A stretch of DNA of 7,102 bases. Source: PHET01 sp038202795 (GTDB lineage: Bacteria > Actinomycetota > Coriobacteriia > Anaerosomatales > PHET01). Below the pieces are notes generated by a model, which saw nothing but the letters and a program-made list of their open reading frames with translations, had not been told where the DNA came from and did no database searches. This document shows, piece by piece, positions 1-5,877 of the stretch (position 1 is the first letter of the stretch; each line of letters opens with the position of its first letter). The position numbers and the translations under genes were made by a program. The stretch spans positions 1 to 7,102 of the forward strand of contig JBBREQ010000109.1 of assembly GCA_038202795.1 (NCBI GenBank), in the 5' to 3' direction.

Positions 1-1
1 C

Positions 2-595
2 GGGACACTCGATCTGAGCGTACAGATCGAGCAGTCTGCCGACGGGCGCAACTGGCTAAACAAGAACAAAGGTCCAGAACTCTCTGCTTCGATCACCATG
101 TCACCAATCATGGGTGAGTGGTCGTTTGTTGGCGGAGAGAGCTGGCCAACTCGCCCCCGACTGCGGTTCGTGAGGCTCGTCATCAACATCACCACGCGCT
201 ACGCCAGCCCTCCCGCGACCAGGCTCCAGCTATTCGTGACGGCTCGGTCGCACCGGAGCGCGGCTTCTAGGGAAGCCGTAATTGCACCTCCTCGCCTGGC
301 ACCGGTGAGTCGTCGCGAGGCGATGGGTCGCCTGCTGGGAATGCGCCCATCCACCTTCGATGAGGTGGAGACGCAGGTGCGCGCCATCCAGCCCGGAGAT
401 GGTCCGACGCAATTGCTCAACCGCCTCAGCCGCTCGGCGCGCGCGGATCTGGAGCGGGTCACCAGCAATTTGCGCAACCTGGGTCCAGAGCAAAAGCACG
501 CAGCGCTGACGTTCACCAATGCACTGGCGAGCTTGCTGATGTTGCCCCCCGAAGTGCCCGAGTCGGCGGCTACGCCGCCCGCGAGACAAGCATGA
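2..595 (+). CDS. Beta-rich SADG-module protein, paralogue of the next gene (5' end outside window)
   Basis: I do not recognise a named family. The frame is open from base 2, so the start lies left of the window; the ATG at 98 is internal, because the residues before it already align with the next gene. Shared features are VQIEQSADGRNWLNKN here against VQITHSADGHHFVAKN downstream, then a matching LRFVRLVINIT strand against LGLVRLVIVLT. The pattern of alternating hydrophobic residues suggests a beta-sandwich of the kind seen in phage tail and other structural proteins, but that is inference. The C-terminal half, from about position 290, is different: charged and helical, ending in a Pro/Ala-rich tail. 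The stop at 593-595 overlaps the ATG of the next gene, so the two are very probably translationally coupled. No signal peptide can be judged because the N-terminus is missing. Sure that it is coding, unsure of its role. Confidence 0.82.
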   Translation, partial: GTLDLSVQIEQSADGRNWLNKNKGPELSASITMSPIMGEWSFVGGESWPTRPRLRFVRLVINITTRYASPPATRLQLFVTARSHRSAASREAVIAPPRLAPVSRREAMGRLLGMRPSTFDEVETQVRAIQPGDGPTQLLNRLSRSARADLERVTSNLRNLGPEQKHAALTFTNALASLLMLPPEVPESAATPPARQA

Positions 596-1560
596 GCTCC
601 ACCAGCAACTCGCATACCCAAGCTCAGCCGCAGAGCATCTCACTCACGGTGTTCAACGACTACCTCAGCGACGCGAGCACATCGTCGAGCCTTCTTGTCG
701 TGGCGAGGACGAACGATTCATTCGACGACGTCCTCGGCTTCTACGATCAGCTCGCGCTCCAGGTGGTCGTCAGCGACACCATGGTAGGCACCGCGCCGGC
801 AGCATTGACGGTGCAGATCACCCATTCGGCCGACGGGCATCACTTCGTCGCCAAGAATGCGGCACCAGAGGTCGACACGCCAACGCAGTTGAACATCGGG
901 ACACCGACGTACATGAGCTTCGGCTTCGACGGAGGCTCCTCGCCCAGTCTGGGCTTGGTTCGCCTGGTCATCGTTCTCACAGCCACGGGGGGCCCGGTGC
1001 GGGCGCACGTCCGGATCACGGCGACGGGGAACAACCAGAACGAGCAGGCGTTCTCCCGGACCGTGGCGGCGGCCATGAGTGCGCAGGCCAGATCCTCCAG
1101 GACTTATGTCCTGCAATATGGTCCTGGGCAAAAGATCGCCACCTCCGCCATCTCGGAGCTCGTTCGATTTGTCCACGACCTACCCACGGTCACCGCCGCA
1201 CAGCTCATCGCCCAGAAGACAGGCACTGTCGCCGAAGTAAAGGCGCTCATCCTCTGGGAGCCGATCCTGAGGTTGAAGAACGCGGGCGGGTTCAGCGGCT
1301 CGTCGGTGACCGTTCCGAACGGGTTCATCATCGCGTTTCTGAGCACTGGCCATTACGTACTTGTCAATGGCAACTTCGCGCTATGGGAGTCGAAGCACCC
1401 TTCGCAGGAGCTGTTCCCGAGAAGAGATTTCACGCCGGCCAAGCCCACTTTCTCCACGCACGAGAACTGGACGCCTATTGCGGCGGACCACACCGGCCCC
1501 GGATACACTACCGGCAACCCGCCAGGTGGCATAAAGTTCGGAAAGAACAAAGGGGAGTAG
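592..1560 (+). CDS. Beta-rich SADG-module protein with unique C-terminal region
   Basis: This is a 322-residue protein of unknown function. Residues about 15-145 form a beta-rich module (SLTVFNDYLSD, then QLALQVVVSD, then SADG at 79-82, then LGLVRLVIVL) that matches the preceding truncated gene, so the pair arose by duplication. Residues 150-230 look mainly helical. Residues 240-322 contain a short hydrophobic strand pair (FIIAFLSTGHYVLVNG) and a Gly/Pro/Asn-rich tail ending GGIKFGKNKGE. There is no signal peptide or transmembrane helix. The ATG at 592 overlaps the preceding stop as ATGA, and there is no strong ribosome binding site, which fits coupling. The stop is five bases before the large peptidase-bearing gene, so all three are probably one operon. 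A structural or carrier role for the downstream putative toxin is an inference from position only. A phage tail or adhesion-like beta protein is the main alternative. Confidence 0.85.
   Translation: MSSTSNSHTQAQPQSISLTVFNDYLSDASTSSSLLVVARTNDSFDDVLGFYDQLALQVVVSDTMVGTAPAALTVQITHSADGHHFVAKNAAPEVDTPTQLNIGTPTYMSFGFDGGSSPSLGLVRLVIVLTATGGPVRAHVRITATGNNQNEQAFSRTVAAAMSAQARSSRTYVLQYGPGQKIATSAISELVRFVHDLPTVTAAQLIAQKTGTVAEVKALILWEPILRLKNAGGFSGSSVTVPNGFIIAFLSTGHYVLVNGNFALWESKHPSQELFPRRDFTPAKPTFSTHENWTPIAADHTGPGYTTGNPPGGIKFGKNKGE
1551..1557 (+). promoter_or_regulatory. Ribosome binding site that fixes the start at 1566
   Basis: The sequence AGGGGAG lies eight bases before the ATG at 1566, inside the last codons of the preceding gene. 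The frame is also open back to an ATG at 1383, but that start would overlap 178 bases of the upstream gene, has no comparable site and would add 61 residues that are only the other-frame reading of that gene. The site therefore supports 1566 as the real start. Confidence 0.75.
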
Positions 1561-1565
1561 CCATC

Positions 1566-3452
1566 ATGTGTATCCCTGGAGTCGATTCGAGCGGCAACGA
1601 AGCCACCTTCGGCGCTGCTGCTGGTAGCTTTGCCTGGGGCAAAGCCTTCGAGGGCCTGGGCCCCGTGGGCGCCTATGTTTCCCAGATCCTGACGGCGAAC
1701 GCGAAGGCGAGCGACAGCGATTGGATTGCGCACTCGCGATCCGACAAGATTCGGCTCGAGTTCGCAAGTGGCAACACGCTGGTCCTCGACGCGGCGAACG
1801 TCGATCCTGCGGTGCTGGCGGCCTATGGGTTGAGCTTTAACAGCGTAGACGGCGTCGTTTCGACGCGCAGCCGTCTCGACTCGGGCGAGGGAGTGTTGTC
1901 CGGTCCAGACTGGACCTTGAAGGACGGGGTGCTGAAACCGCCCCCGACGACTTCCGTCACGGGTGAGGTCCTGGGGAATAGCCTCCTCGAAATCCCCGAG
2001 AGCGCGTTCGCCCTGGCAGGCAGCGGATCTTTGCTGGCGAATGCCGCTTTCGATGGCGTGCTCGGACTGTCGATTCCCGACGAGCGCTTGGCGTCACGCA
2101 TCACCGCGCAGCTGGGCTCGGCGGCAACCTCGGTCACTGACGCCCCACCCGTGGTCTTCACGCAAGTCGAAGGCGATCCGACCGGCGACTTGAGCGTCGA
2201 GCGACGGACGAACGCGTCCCGTATCAACAGCTCGGGCAACGCACCCGCCGCTGGTTCTGAGCTGAGCAGCTCGTACGCCAACGAGATGGCGGCCGAGCGT
2301 GCGCGCAACCTCGCCGGCGGGTTCGCACAGGCCGAAGTCGCACAGCAGGCCGAATATGTGGCGAACCAGGCGGCCAAGGATGCCGCCAAGTGGTCCCGGA
2401 TCGATCAGGACATGTCACAGGTCGGTGCCGCGAGCGCGAGCGCATCGGGACCAGCTCCGGCGGTGCCCGCGGCGCCGGGGTACGGTCCCGCCGATGTGCT
2501 GGCGAACGAGCAGCCAACGCCTGGGGTATCTGCGGCCGACGTTCAGCCGGGCTATTTTTCTCGCCAAGGAGTCTTCAAAGATGGCCGGTGGTTCCCCAAC
2601 GTCATCAAGCCCATCAACCAGGCGGTCTGGGCGGCATGGGGAAAGAGCCATGGCGTGGAGGCCGCCCTCACGCTGCCGTTTGTCCTGGCCATGAGCGGCG
2701 CTCTCGCTCTCCCGCAAGCTTTCAACGACATTCCGAACATTCCAACGTTGATCCTCCACGGATTGGTCGAGGCGGATATGGGTCATCCGCTCGACGCGCT
2801 GGAAGCCCTCGGCGATGGGTTCTTTGCTCTGGGCATACTCGGCGAGGCGGCCCAAGGCGTGCGGGCGCTCAGTGAAGCCGCAGGCGCTGTCGACAACGTG
2901 CATGGCCCAGGTGGCGTACGGCCGAAAAAATACAATCCCGACTTGTTCGGTCCCCCCAAGTGGGAGGTAAAAAACCTACGTCCACATGGTGACGTTGTGG
3001 TACAAAGTGCAAAAACTTCGTGCAACGCGGCCAGCGCGGAGATGGTTGCTCGCCTGTCAGGCGTGGATGAGGCCGTTACCGAAGAGGCGATCCTTTCCTA
3101 TCTCCGGGAAAAATACGACAACCCTAGAATTGCGCTCGGTGATGGTGGAATTGATGGTGTGGAGGTGGCCGAGGCGGCAAATCATCTAGACCCGGCAGCA
3201 GGCTCCGAGGAAGGACTGACGTGGGTGTCACGTTCAGCCGTGTCCAAGGGTATCGCCGAAATCAATCGCATAGGTGCGAACGGGCCGTGGGTCGCGGAGA
3301 TCCAAACTTCAGACGTGTGGCACGCGGTTACTGTTGTTGGAAGGGATGGCATCGGTGATCTCGTGATACTAGATCCGGCCGGTTACCGCTATGAAATGAC
3401 TGTTGCCGAGTTCACTCGTGTGTGGAACGGCGATTTTCTCGCTCGCCAGTAA
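1566..3452 (+). CDS. Putative polymorphic toxin with C-terminal papain-like (C39-like) cysteine peptidase domain
   Basis: This 628-residue protein is probably a secreted or delivered effector. Residues 1-120 form an unrecognised globular region with no signal peptide. Residues 125-230 are a Ser/Ala/Gly-rich spacer, and 235-285 are an Ala-rich amphipathic helix with coiled-coil character. Residues 290-325 are Pro/Ala-rich. Residues 365-435 are hydrophobic (LTLPFVLAMSGALALP and FFALGILGEAAQGV), like a pre-toxin or membrane-active segment. Residues about 470-628 are the peptidase domain: Gln480 as oxyanion-hole residue, nucleophile Cys486 in SCNAASAEM, His586 in VWHAVTVVG and Asp603 in ILDPAG. 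The Gln-to-Cys spacing of six equals papain's, and His-x16-Asp with LDPAG is typical of C39-like folds. In the family such domains cleave proteins; the target here is unknown. The gene lies five bases after its neighbour and 24 bases before a small gene that may encode its immunity protein. GC content drops at about base 2920, at the junction with the peptidase domain, suggesting an exchanged tip. A housekeeping protease is less likely given this layout. Confidence 0.8.
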   Translation: MCIPGVDSSGNEATFGAAAGSFAWGKAFEGLGPVGAYVSQILTANAKASDSDWIAHSRSDKIRLEFASGNTLVLDAANVDPAVLAAYGLSFNSVDGVVSTRSRLDSGEGVLSGPDWTLKDGVLKPPPTTSVTGEVLGNSLLEIPESAFALAGSGSLLANAAFDGVLGLSIPDERLASRITAQLGSAATSVTDAPPVVFTQVEGDPTGDLSVERRTNASRINSSGNAPAAGSELSSSYANEMAAERARNLAGGFAQAEVAQQAEYVANQAAKDAAKWSRIDQDMSQVGAASASASGPAPAVPAAPGYGPADVLANEQPTPGVSAADVQPGYFSRQGVFKDGRWFPNVIKPINQAVWAAWGKSHGVEAALTLPFVLAMSGALALPQAFNDIPNIPTLILHGLVEADMGHPLDALEALGDGFFALGILGEAAQGVRALSEAAGAVDNVHGPGGVRPKKYNPDLFGPPKWEVKNLRPHGDVVVQSAKTSCNAASAEMVARLSGVDEAVTEEAILSYLREKYDNPRIALGDGGIDGVEVAEAANHLDPAAGSEEGLTWVSRSAVSKGIAEINRIGANGPWVAEIQTSDVWHAVTVVGRDGIGDLVILDPAGYRYEMTVAEFTRVWNGDFLARQ

Positions 3453-3465
3453 GCAGCTAGAAACC

Positions 3466-3469
3466 AGGA
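3466..3469 (+). promoter_or_regulatory. Ribosome binding site of the small gene at 3477
   Basis: AGGA lies seven bases before the ATG at 3477. A competing ATG at 3472 in another frame runs into a stop after 15 codons, so the site and the open frame both favour 3477. Confidence 0.55.
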
Positions 3470-3476
3470 CTATGCA

Positions 3477-3767
3477 ATGGATATCCCGCCCAACCAACGA
3501 ATTCAGCATGCCGTCGTAGTTGCAATCAGACAAGTAGAATGCGAACATGGGGTTTACACGGTAAATGTTCTTCTTGATGGAGTGCCTGAGGTTTTTCACG
3601 TCGAACTCGGCGGAGGAATCGACACGTTCAGGGTTCGAGAGAGAACTTACTTTGGCTATAAGATCCGATGTCTCAGCATGACGAGGTTGGCGCCCTTGAT
3701 GCGCAAATGGCACAGCGGCGAGCGCTCGGAGCTGCCGGTCGATCTCGCCGACGTCGATTGGTCCTGA
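3477..3767 (+). CDS. Small protein, candidate immunity partner of the papain-like toxin
   Basis: This 96-residue protein has no family I recognise. It is predicted to be cytoplasmic: no signal peptide and no membrane helix. The first half reads as beta strands (QHAVVVAIRQVECEHGVYTV, then EVFHVELGG) with a loop DGVPEVFH. The second half is mixed, RTYFGYKIRCLSMTRLAPLM, with a short acidic-aromatic end (DLADVDWS). Positive and negative charges are roughly balanced. It begins 24 bases after the toxin stop with its own AGGA site. Its GC content, counted over 3481-3660, is about 48%, the lowest in the window and continuous with the low-GC peptidase domain before it. Small size, position directly 3' of a toxin domain and shared atypical composition are what is known of immunity genes in polymorphic toxin systems. 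The assignment is contextual, since nothing in its sequence proves binding. A chaperone or an unrelated small protein is possible. Confidence 0.7.
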   Translation: MDIPPNQRIQHAVVVAIRQVECEHGVYTVNVLLDGVPEVFHVELGGGIDTFRVRERTYFGYKIRCLSMTRLAPLMRKWHSGERSELPVDLADVDWS

Positions 3768-3823
3768 GTCCCAGGCCGCAGAAGTCAAAAGTCAGATTCG
3801 TTCACGGGCGCGAGATTAGGCTC

Positions 3824-4381
3824 ATGATCCAAATACGACCTGCCGAGCCCCGCGACGCCGCCGCGCTCGCCCCGCGCCTCAGGTCCGCCGACCGCCGCGA
3901 GATCCAGGCCGCCCTGGGAAGCACGTCTCCGACTGACGTCCTCCGCCGCGGGGTATACGCCTCCGATCCCTGCTTCGCCGTCGTGGCAAACGGCTCGGTC
4001 GTCGCGCTGTTCGGCGTCGTCCCCATCGCACGGCTCCCCGAAACCGGCTCGGTGTGGCTCCTTGCGTCCGACGACTTCGCCGCGCGCCCGGCCTTCATCG
4101 TCCGATCGAGCAAAGCGTGGCTCACAACGCTCCACGAGCGCTACCGCGTGCTCACCAACTACGTGGACGCGCGCAACGAGGTTCACATCCGCTGGCTCCG
4201 CTGGTGCGGCTTCACCTTCGTTCGTCGGATCGAGCGGTTCGGCGCGATGGGGCTCCCGTTCCACGAAGTGAAGCGCGAGCGTGACGCTTTCCCTGCCGAA
4301 GCTGGAGACGCGGAAGGAACCATGCCAGAACATCGAGCAAGCTCCAAGCCCGAAACCTCGCGTTCGGACGCGACGGGGTGA
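3824..4381 (+). CDS. Phage gp13-like (DUF2833) acetyltransferase-fold protein
   Basis: This 185-residue protein matches, by recognition of its motifs, the phage gp13-like family (DUF2833) related to GNAT acetyltransferases. The order is typical: N-terminal IRPAEPRDAAALAPRLR, then DVLRRGVYASDPC at 38-50, VALFGVVP at 60-67, VWLLASDDF at 77-85, and the diagnostic NYVDARNEVHIRWLRWCGF at 112-130, closing with PFHEV at 145-149. Family members usually stop soon after this point; here about 28 low-complexity residues follow. Such genes normally sit among phage head and tail genes and their substrate is unknown. The frame is open back to 3668, inside the small gene, but the ATG at 3824 starts exactly at the family's N-terminus. 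Its ribosome site is weak (AGG three bases upstream). Bases 3768-3823 show no clear promoter or terminator. It may be a relic of a phage-derived element. Confidence 0.83.
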   Translation: MIQIRPAEPRDAAALAPRLRSADRREIQAALGSTSPTDVLRRGVYASDPCFAVVANGSVVALFGVVPIARLPETGSVWLLASDDFAARPAFIVRSSKAWLTTLHERYRVLTNYVDARNEVHIRWLRWCGFTFVRRIERFGAMGLPFHEVKRERDAFPAEAGDAEGTMPEHRASSKPETSRSDATG

Positions 4382-4388
4382 GGTTTCG
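4351..4388 (+). terminator. Composite stem-loop across the stop codon, possible terminator
   Basis: CGAAACCTC (4351-4359) pairs perfectly with GAGGTTTCG (4380-4388). Within the 20-base loop, GCGT (4360-4363) pairs with ACGC (4368-4371) around TCGG. The second outer arm contains two bases of the TGA stop at 4379-4381. No T tract follows, so it is not a canonical intrinsic terminator. It could end or stabilise the transcript of the acetyltransferase-like gene. Confidence 0.4.
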
Positions 4389-4446
4389 CGTGGCGTGCGC
4401 ACCCGACTTCGTGCCATGGTCGATTCCGTCGAAGCGACGTGTCGCG

Positions 4447-4452
4447 GGGGAG
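4447..4452 (+). promoter_or_regulatory. Ribosome binding site that fixes the lipoprotein start at 4461
   Basis: GGGGAG lies eight bases before the ATG at 4461. The frame is open back to 4281, but only a start at 4461 puts a short basic N-terminus directly before the hydrophobic stretch and lipobox, as a lipoprotein signal requires. Confidence 0.7.
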
Positions 4453-4460
4453 CTGGTTCG

Positions 4461-5717
4461 ATGAGAATGACATCCGGTAAACAAACGGGGATCCCCGGAA
4501 TCGCGGCCTGTGTCGGCGGAGCGGCCCTGCTCGGCATCGCCGCGTGTGGCTCGGACGTCGTGATCGATGCGCCCCACGCAAGCGCGGGCGGAGCGTCGAC
4601 CAGCTCGGTGTCGAGCGTCGGCAGCTCCGCCTCCAGCACGGGTGGCGCAGGCGGCTCGTCGACCACCACCGCAGCGACCAGTGGCGGCAGCTCCGCCTCC
4701 AACACGGGTGGCGCAGGCGGCTCGTCGACCAGCACCGCAGCGGCCAGTGTCGGCACCTCCGCCTCCGCCTCCAGCGCAGGCGGCGCAGGCGGTGCGTCGA
4801 GCAGCGCTGCGGCGAGCACCAGTGGCGGCGGAGGCGGCTGCAACGACACCACGAGCGATCCGAGCAACTGTGGCGCCTGTGGCCACGACTGCCTCGGTGG
4901 CGCCTGCGTCGCGTCCGCATGCCAGCCCATCCAGCTGGCCACCTCGCTGAGTCCGATGAACATCGCGGTCAACGCTACCGATGTCTACTGGACCGACAAC
5001 ATCAAGGGCGTCACGAGCGTCCCTGTCGAGGGCGGGGCGCCGACCGTGCTCACCAGCACGGGCGCCGTCGCACTAGCGCTGGGGACAGATCACGTCTACT
5101 ACATGACGGCCGTTGGCATTCAGATGACGCCGCTCGGGGGCGGGCCAAGCACGAAGTTCGAGCCCGGGGACGCGAATGTAACTTTCTCGGGCCTGGCCGT
5201 GGATGCGACGTCCATTTACTGGGCCGATAACGGCAAGAAGGGGCTGTTCAAGATACCGATCGGCGGAGGTGCGACGTTCACGCTCACCACGATGGGCGGT
5301 TCCCAGCTCAACAGCGTTATCATCGACGCGACGAGCCTGTACTGGATCAATGGAGGCCCAATGGGCACGATCCAGAAGATTCCGATCGGTGGAGGCCCCG
5401 TGACGACGCTGGCGGCCGGCCTGACTTATCCATGGAGGTTCGCGATGGACGCGGACACGCTCTACTGGTGCAACGCCGCAACGATCAACAACCTTGGAAG
5501 CGTGATGCGGATGGCGAAGTCCGGAGGTTCCCCCACGATCCTGGCCGCCGGACAGGATAGCCCGTTCGACGTCGCCGTCGATGGGACCCACGTTTACTGG
5601 GTGAATGTCGCCTCGAAGACGGTGATGCGCGCGCCGAAAGGCGGCGGAGTTGCCACGGTCCTGGCCACCGGACCGAACGAGGGGACCGAGATTGCTATCG
5701 ATGCAGCCGCCGTGTAA
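4461..5717 (+). CDS. Beta-propeller lipoprotein with repeat linker, ended early by an in-frame TAA
   Basis: This 418-residue protein is probably exported to the cell envelope. Residues 1-28 are a lipoprotein signal (MRMTSGK, then a hydrophobic stretch) with lipobox GIAAC and lipidated Cys29. Gly follows the Cys, so there is no Asp inner-membrane retention signal of the E. coli type. Residues 42-126 are a Ser/Thr/Gly/Ala linker built from a 22-residue repeat. Residues 127-154 hold six cysteines with NCGACGHDC, a motif common in myxobacterial surface proteins. From about residue 160 there are propeller blades, each with a (V/I/L)Y(W/Y) motif at 175, 212, 252, 293, 334 and 378 and most with a GGG or GG turn. 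The spacing is 37-44 residues. A seventh motif would start at Val418, but the tyrosine codon is TAA. Such propellers bind ligands or partners, and the partner is unknown. A 79-base gap separates it from the upstream gene. Loss of the last 17 residues may prevent closure of the propeller. Confidence 0.83.
   Translation: MRMTSGKQTGIPGIAACVGGAALLGIAACGSDVVIDAPHASAGGASTSSVSSVGSSASSTGGAGGSSTTTAATSGGSSASNTGGAGGSSTSTAAASVGTSASASSAGGAGGASSSAAASTSGGGGGCNDTTSDPSNCGACGHDCLGGACVASACQPIQLATSLSPMNIAVNATDVYWTDNIKGVTSVPVEGGAPTVLTSTGAVALALGTDHVYYMTAVGIQMTPLGGGPSTKFEPGDANVTFSGLAVDATSIYWADNGKKGLFKIPIGGGATFTLTTMGGSQLNSVIIDATSLYWINGGPMGTIQKIPIGGGPVTTLAAGLTYPWRFAMDADTLYWCNAATINNLGSVMRMAKSGGSPTILAAGQDSPFDVAVDGTHVYWVNVASKTVMRAPKGGGVATVLATGPNEGTEIAIDAAAV
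4620..4823 (+). repeat. 66-bp tandem repeat encoding a Ser/Gly/Ala linker
   Basis: Three consecutive units begin at 4620, 4686 and 4752, each starting with a GGCAGCTCCGCC-like sequence. The first two are 66 bases long and nearly identical at the 5' end; they encode GSSASSTGGAGGSSTTTAAT and GSSASNTGGAGGSSTSTAAA followed by two more residues each. The third is 72 bases long and more diverged. All units keep the lipoprotein frame, so copy number can change without breaking the gene. The linker probably spaces the propeller away from the lipid anchor. Confidence 0.85.
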
Positions 5718-5768
5718 TGGCTGTCTTATGGCCAGAGCTCAGGGGAGGTGATGAAGGTGGCAAAGTAG
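5715..5768 (+). other. Nonsense codon and remnant of the seventh propeller blade
   Basis: TAA at 5715-5717 ends the lipoprotein. Reading on in the same frame gives WLSYGQSSGEVMKVAK and then TAG at 5766-5768. With a tyrosine codon (TAT or TAC) in place of TAA the result is AAVYWLSYGQSSGEVMKVAK, a normal blade start and finish that falls 40 residues after the preceding VYW motif. This indicates a single-base nonsense change in a gene that formerly encoded 435 residues, or a sequence error. Confidence 0.8.
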
Positions 5769-5855
5769 TCCGCCGGGATCGAGCGAGTCTGCGCGGAGTA
5801 TTGGCCCGTGCCCGTACCCGTGTCTTCTTTTGGCCCACCAGGCGCACCGACGCTC

Positions 5856-5877
5856 CGATCAGAAATGGTTCTGATCG
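5856..5877 (-). terminator. Perfect 9-bp hairpin overlapping the M23 gene stop, possible terminator
   Basis: CGATCAGAA (5856-5864) and TTCTGATCG (5869-5877) are perfect inverted repeats with a four-base loop. The structure includes the last codons and the TGA stop (5859-5861, minus strand) of the M23 peptidase gene and lies between two convergent genes. Neither strand has a T tract after it, so it is not a standard intrinsic terminator. A chance palindrome in the coding sequence is possible. Confidence 0.35.

Noticed and set aside
98..100. ATG at 98 as the start of the first gene
   Set aside because: The frame is open before it, and the preceding residues (VQIEQSADGRNWLNKN) align with the next gene, so it is internal.
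1383..1565. An upstream in-frame start adding 61 residues to the toxin
   Set aside because: The added part is the other-frame reading of the preceding gene and lacks a ribosome site; AGGGGAG before 1566 supports the later start.
199..1733. Several minus-strand open frames of 78-152 codons opposite the first two genes
   Set aside because: Low-complexity composition and overlap with the paralogous plus-strand proteins, whose conservation with each other proves the coding strand.
3757..3790. A possible terminator hairpin after the small gene
   Set aside because: Only a 4-bp CCTG/CAGG stem can form and no T tract follows.
3785..3797. Short direct repeat AAGTCAAAAGTCA
   Set aside because: Too short and single to call a regulatory site or an attachment site; no second copy was noticed elsewhere in the window.
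4183..4950. Arg-rich open frames on both strands over the lipoprotein start and linker
   Set aside because: High Arg/Ala/Trp content and lack of motifs are typical of other-frame readings of GC-rich repeats.
3785..4972. A 395-codon open frame on the minus strand
   Set aside because: It runs antisense to the acetyltransferase-like gene and the lipoprotein repeat. Its Pro/Ala/Glu-rich repeats are the complement of the Ser/Gly linker, and the plus-strand frames there have recognisable motifs.
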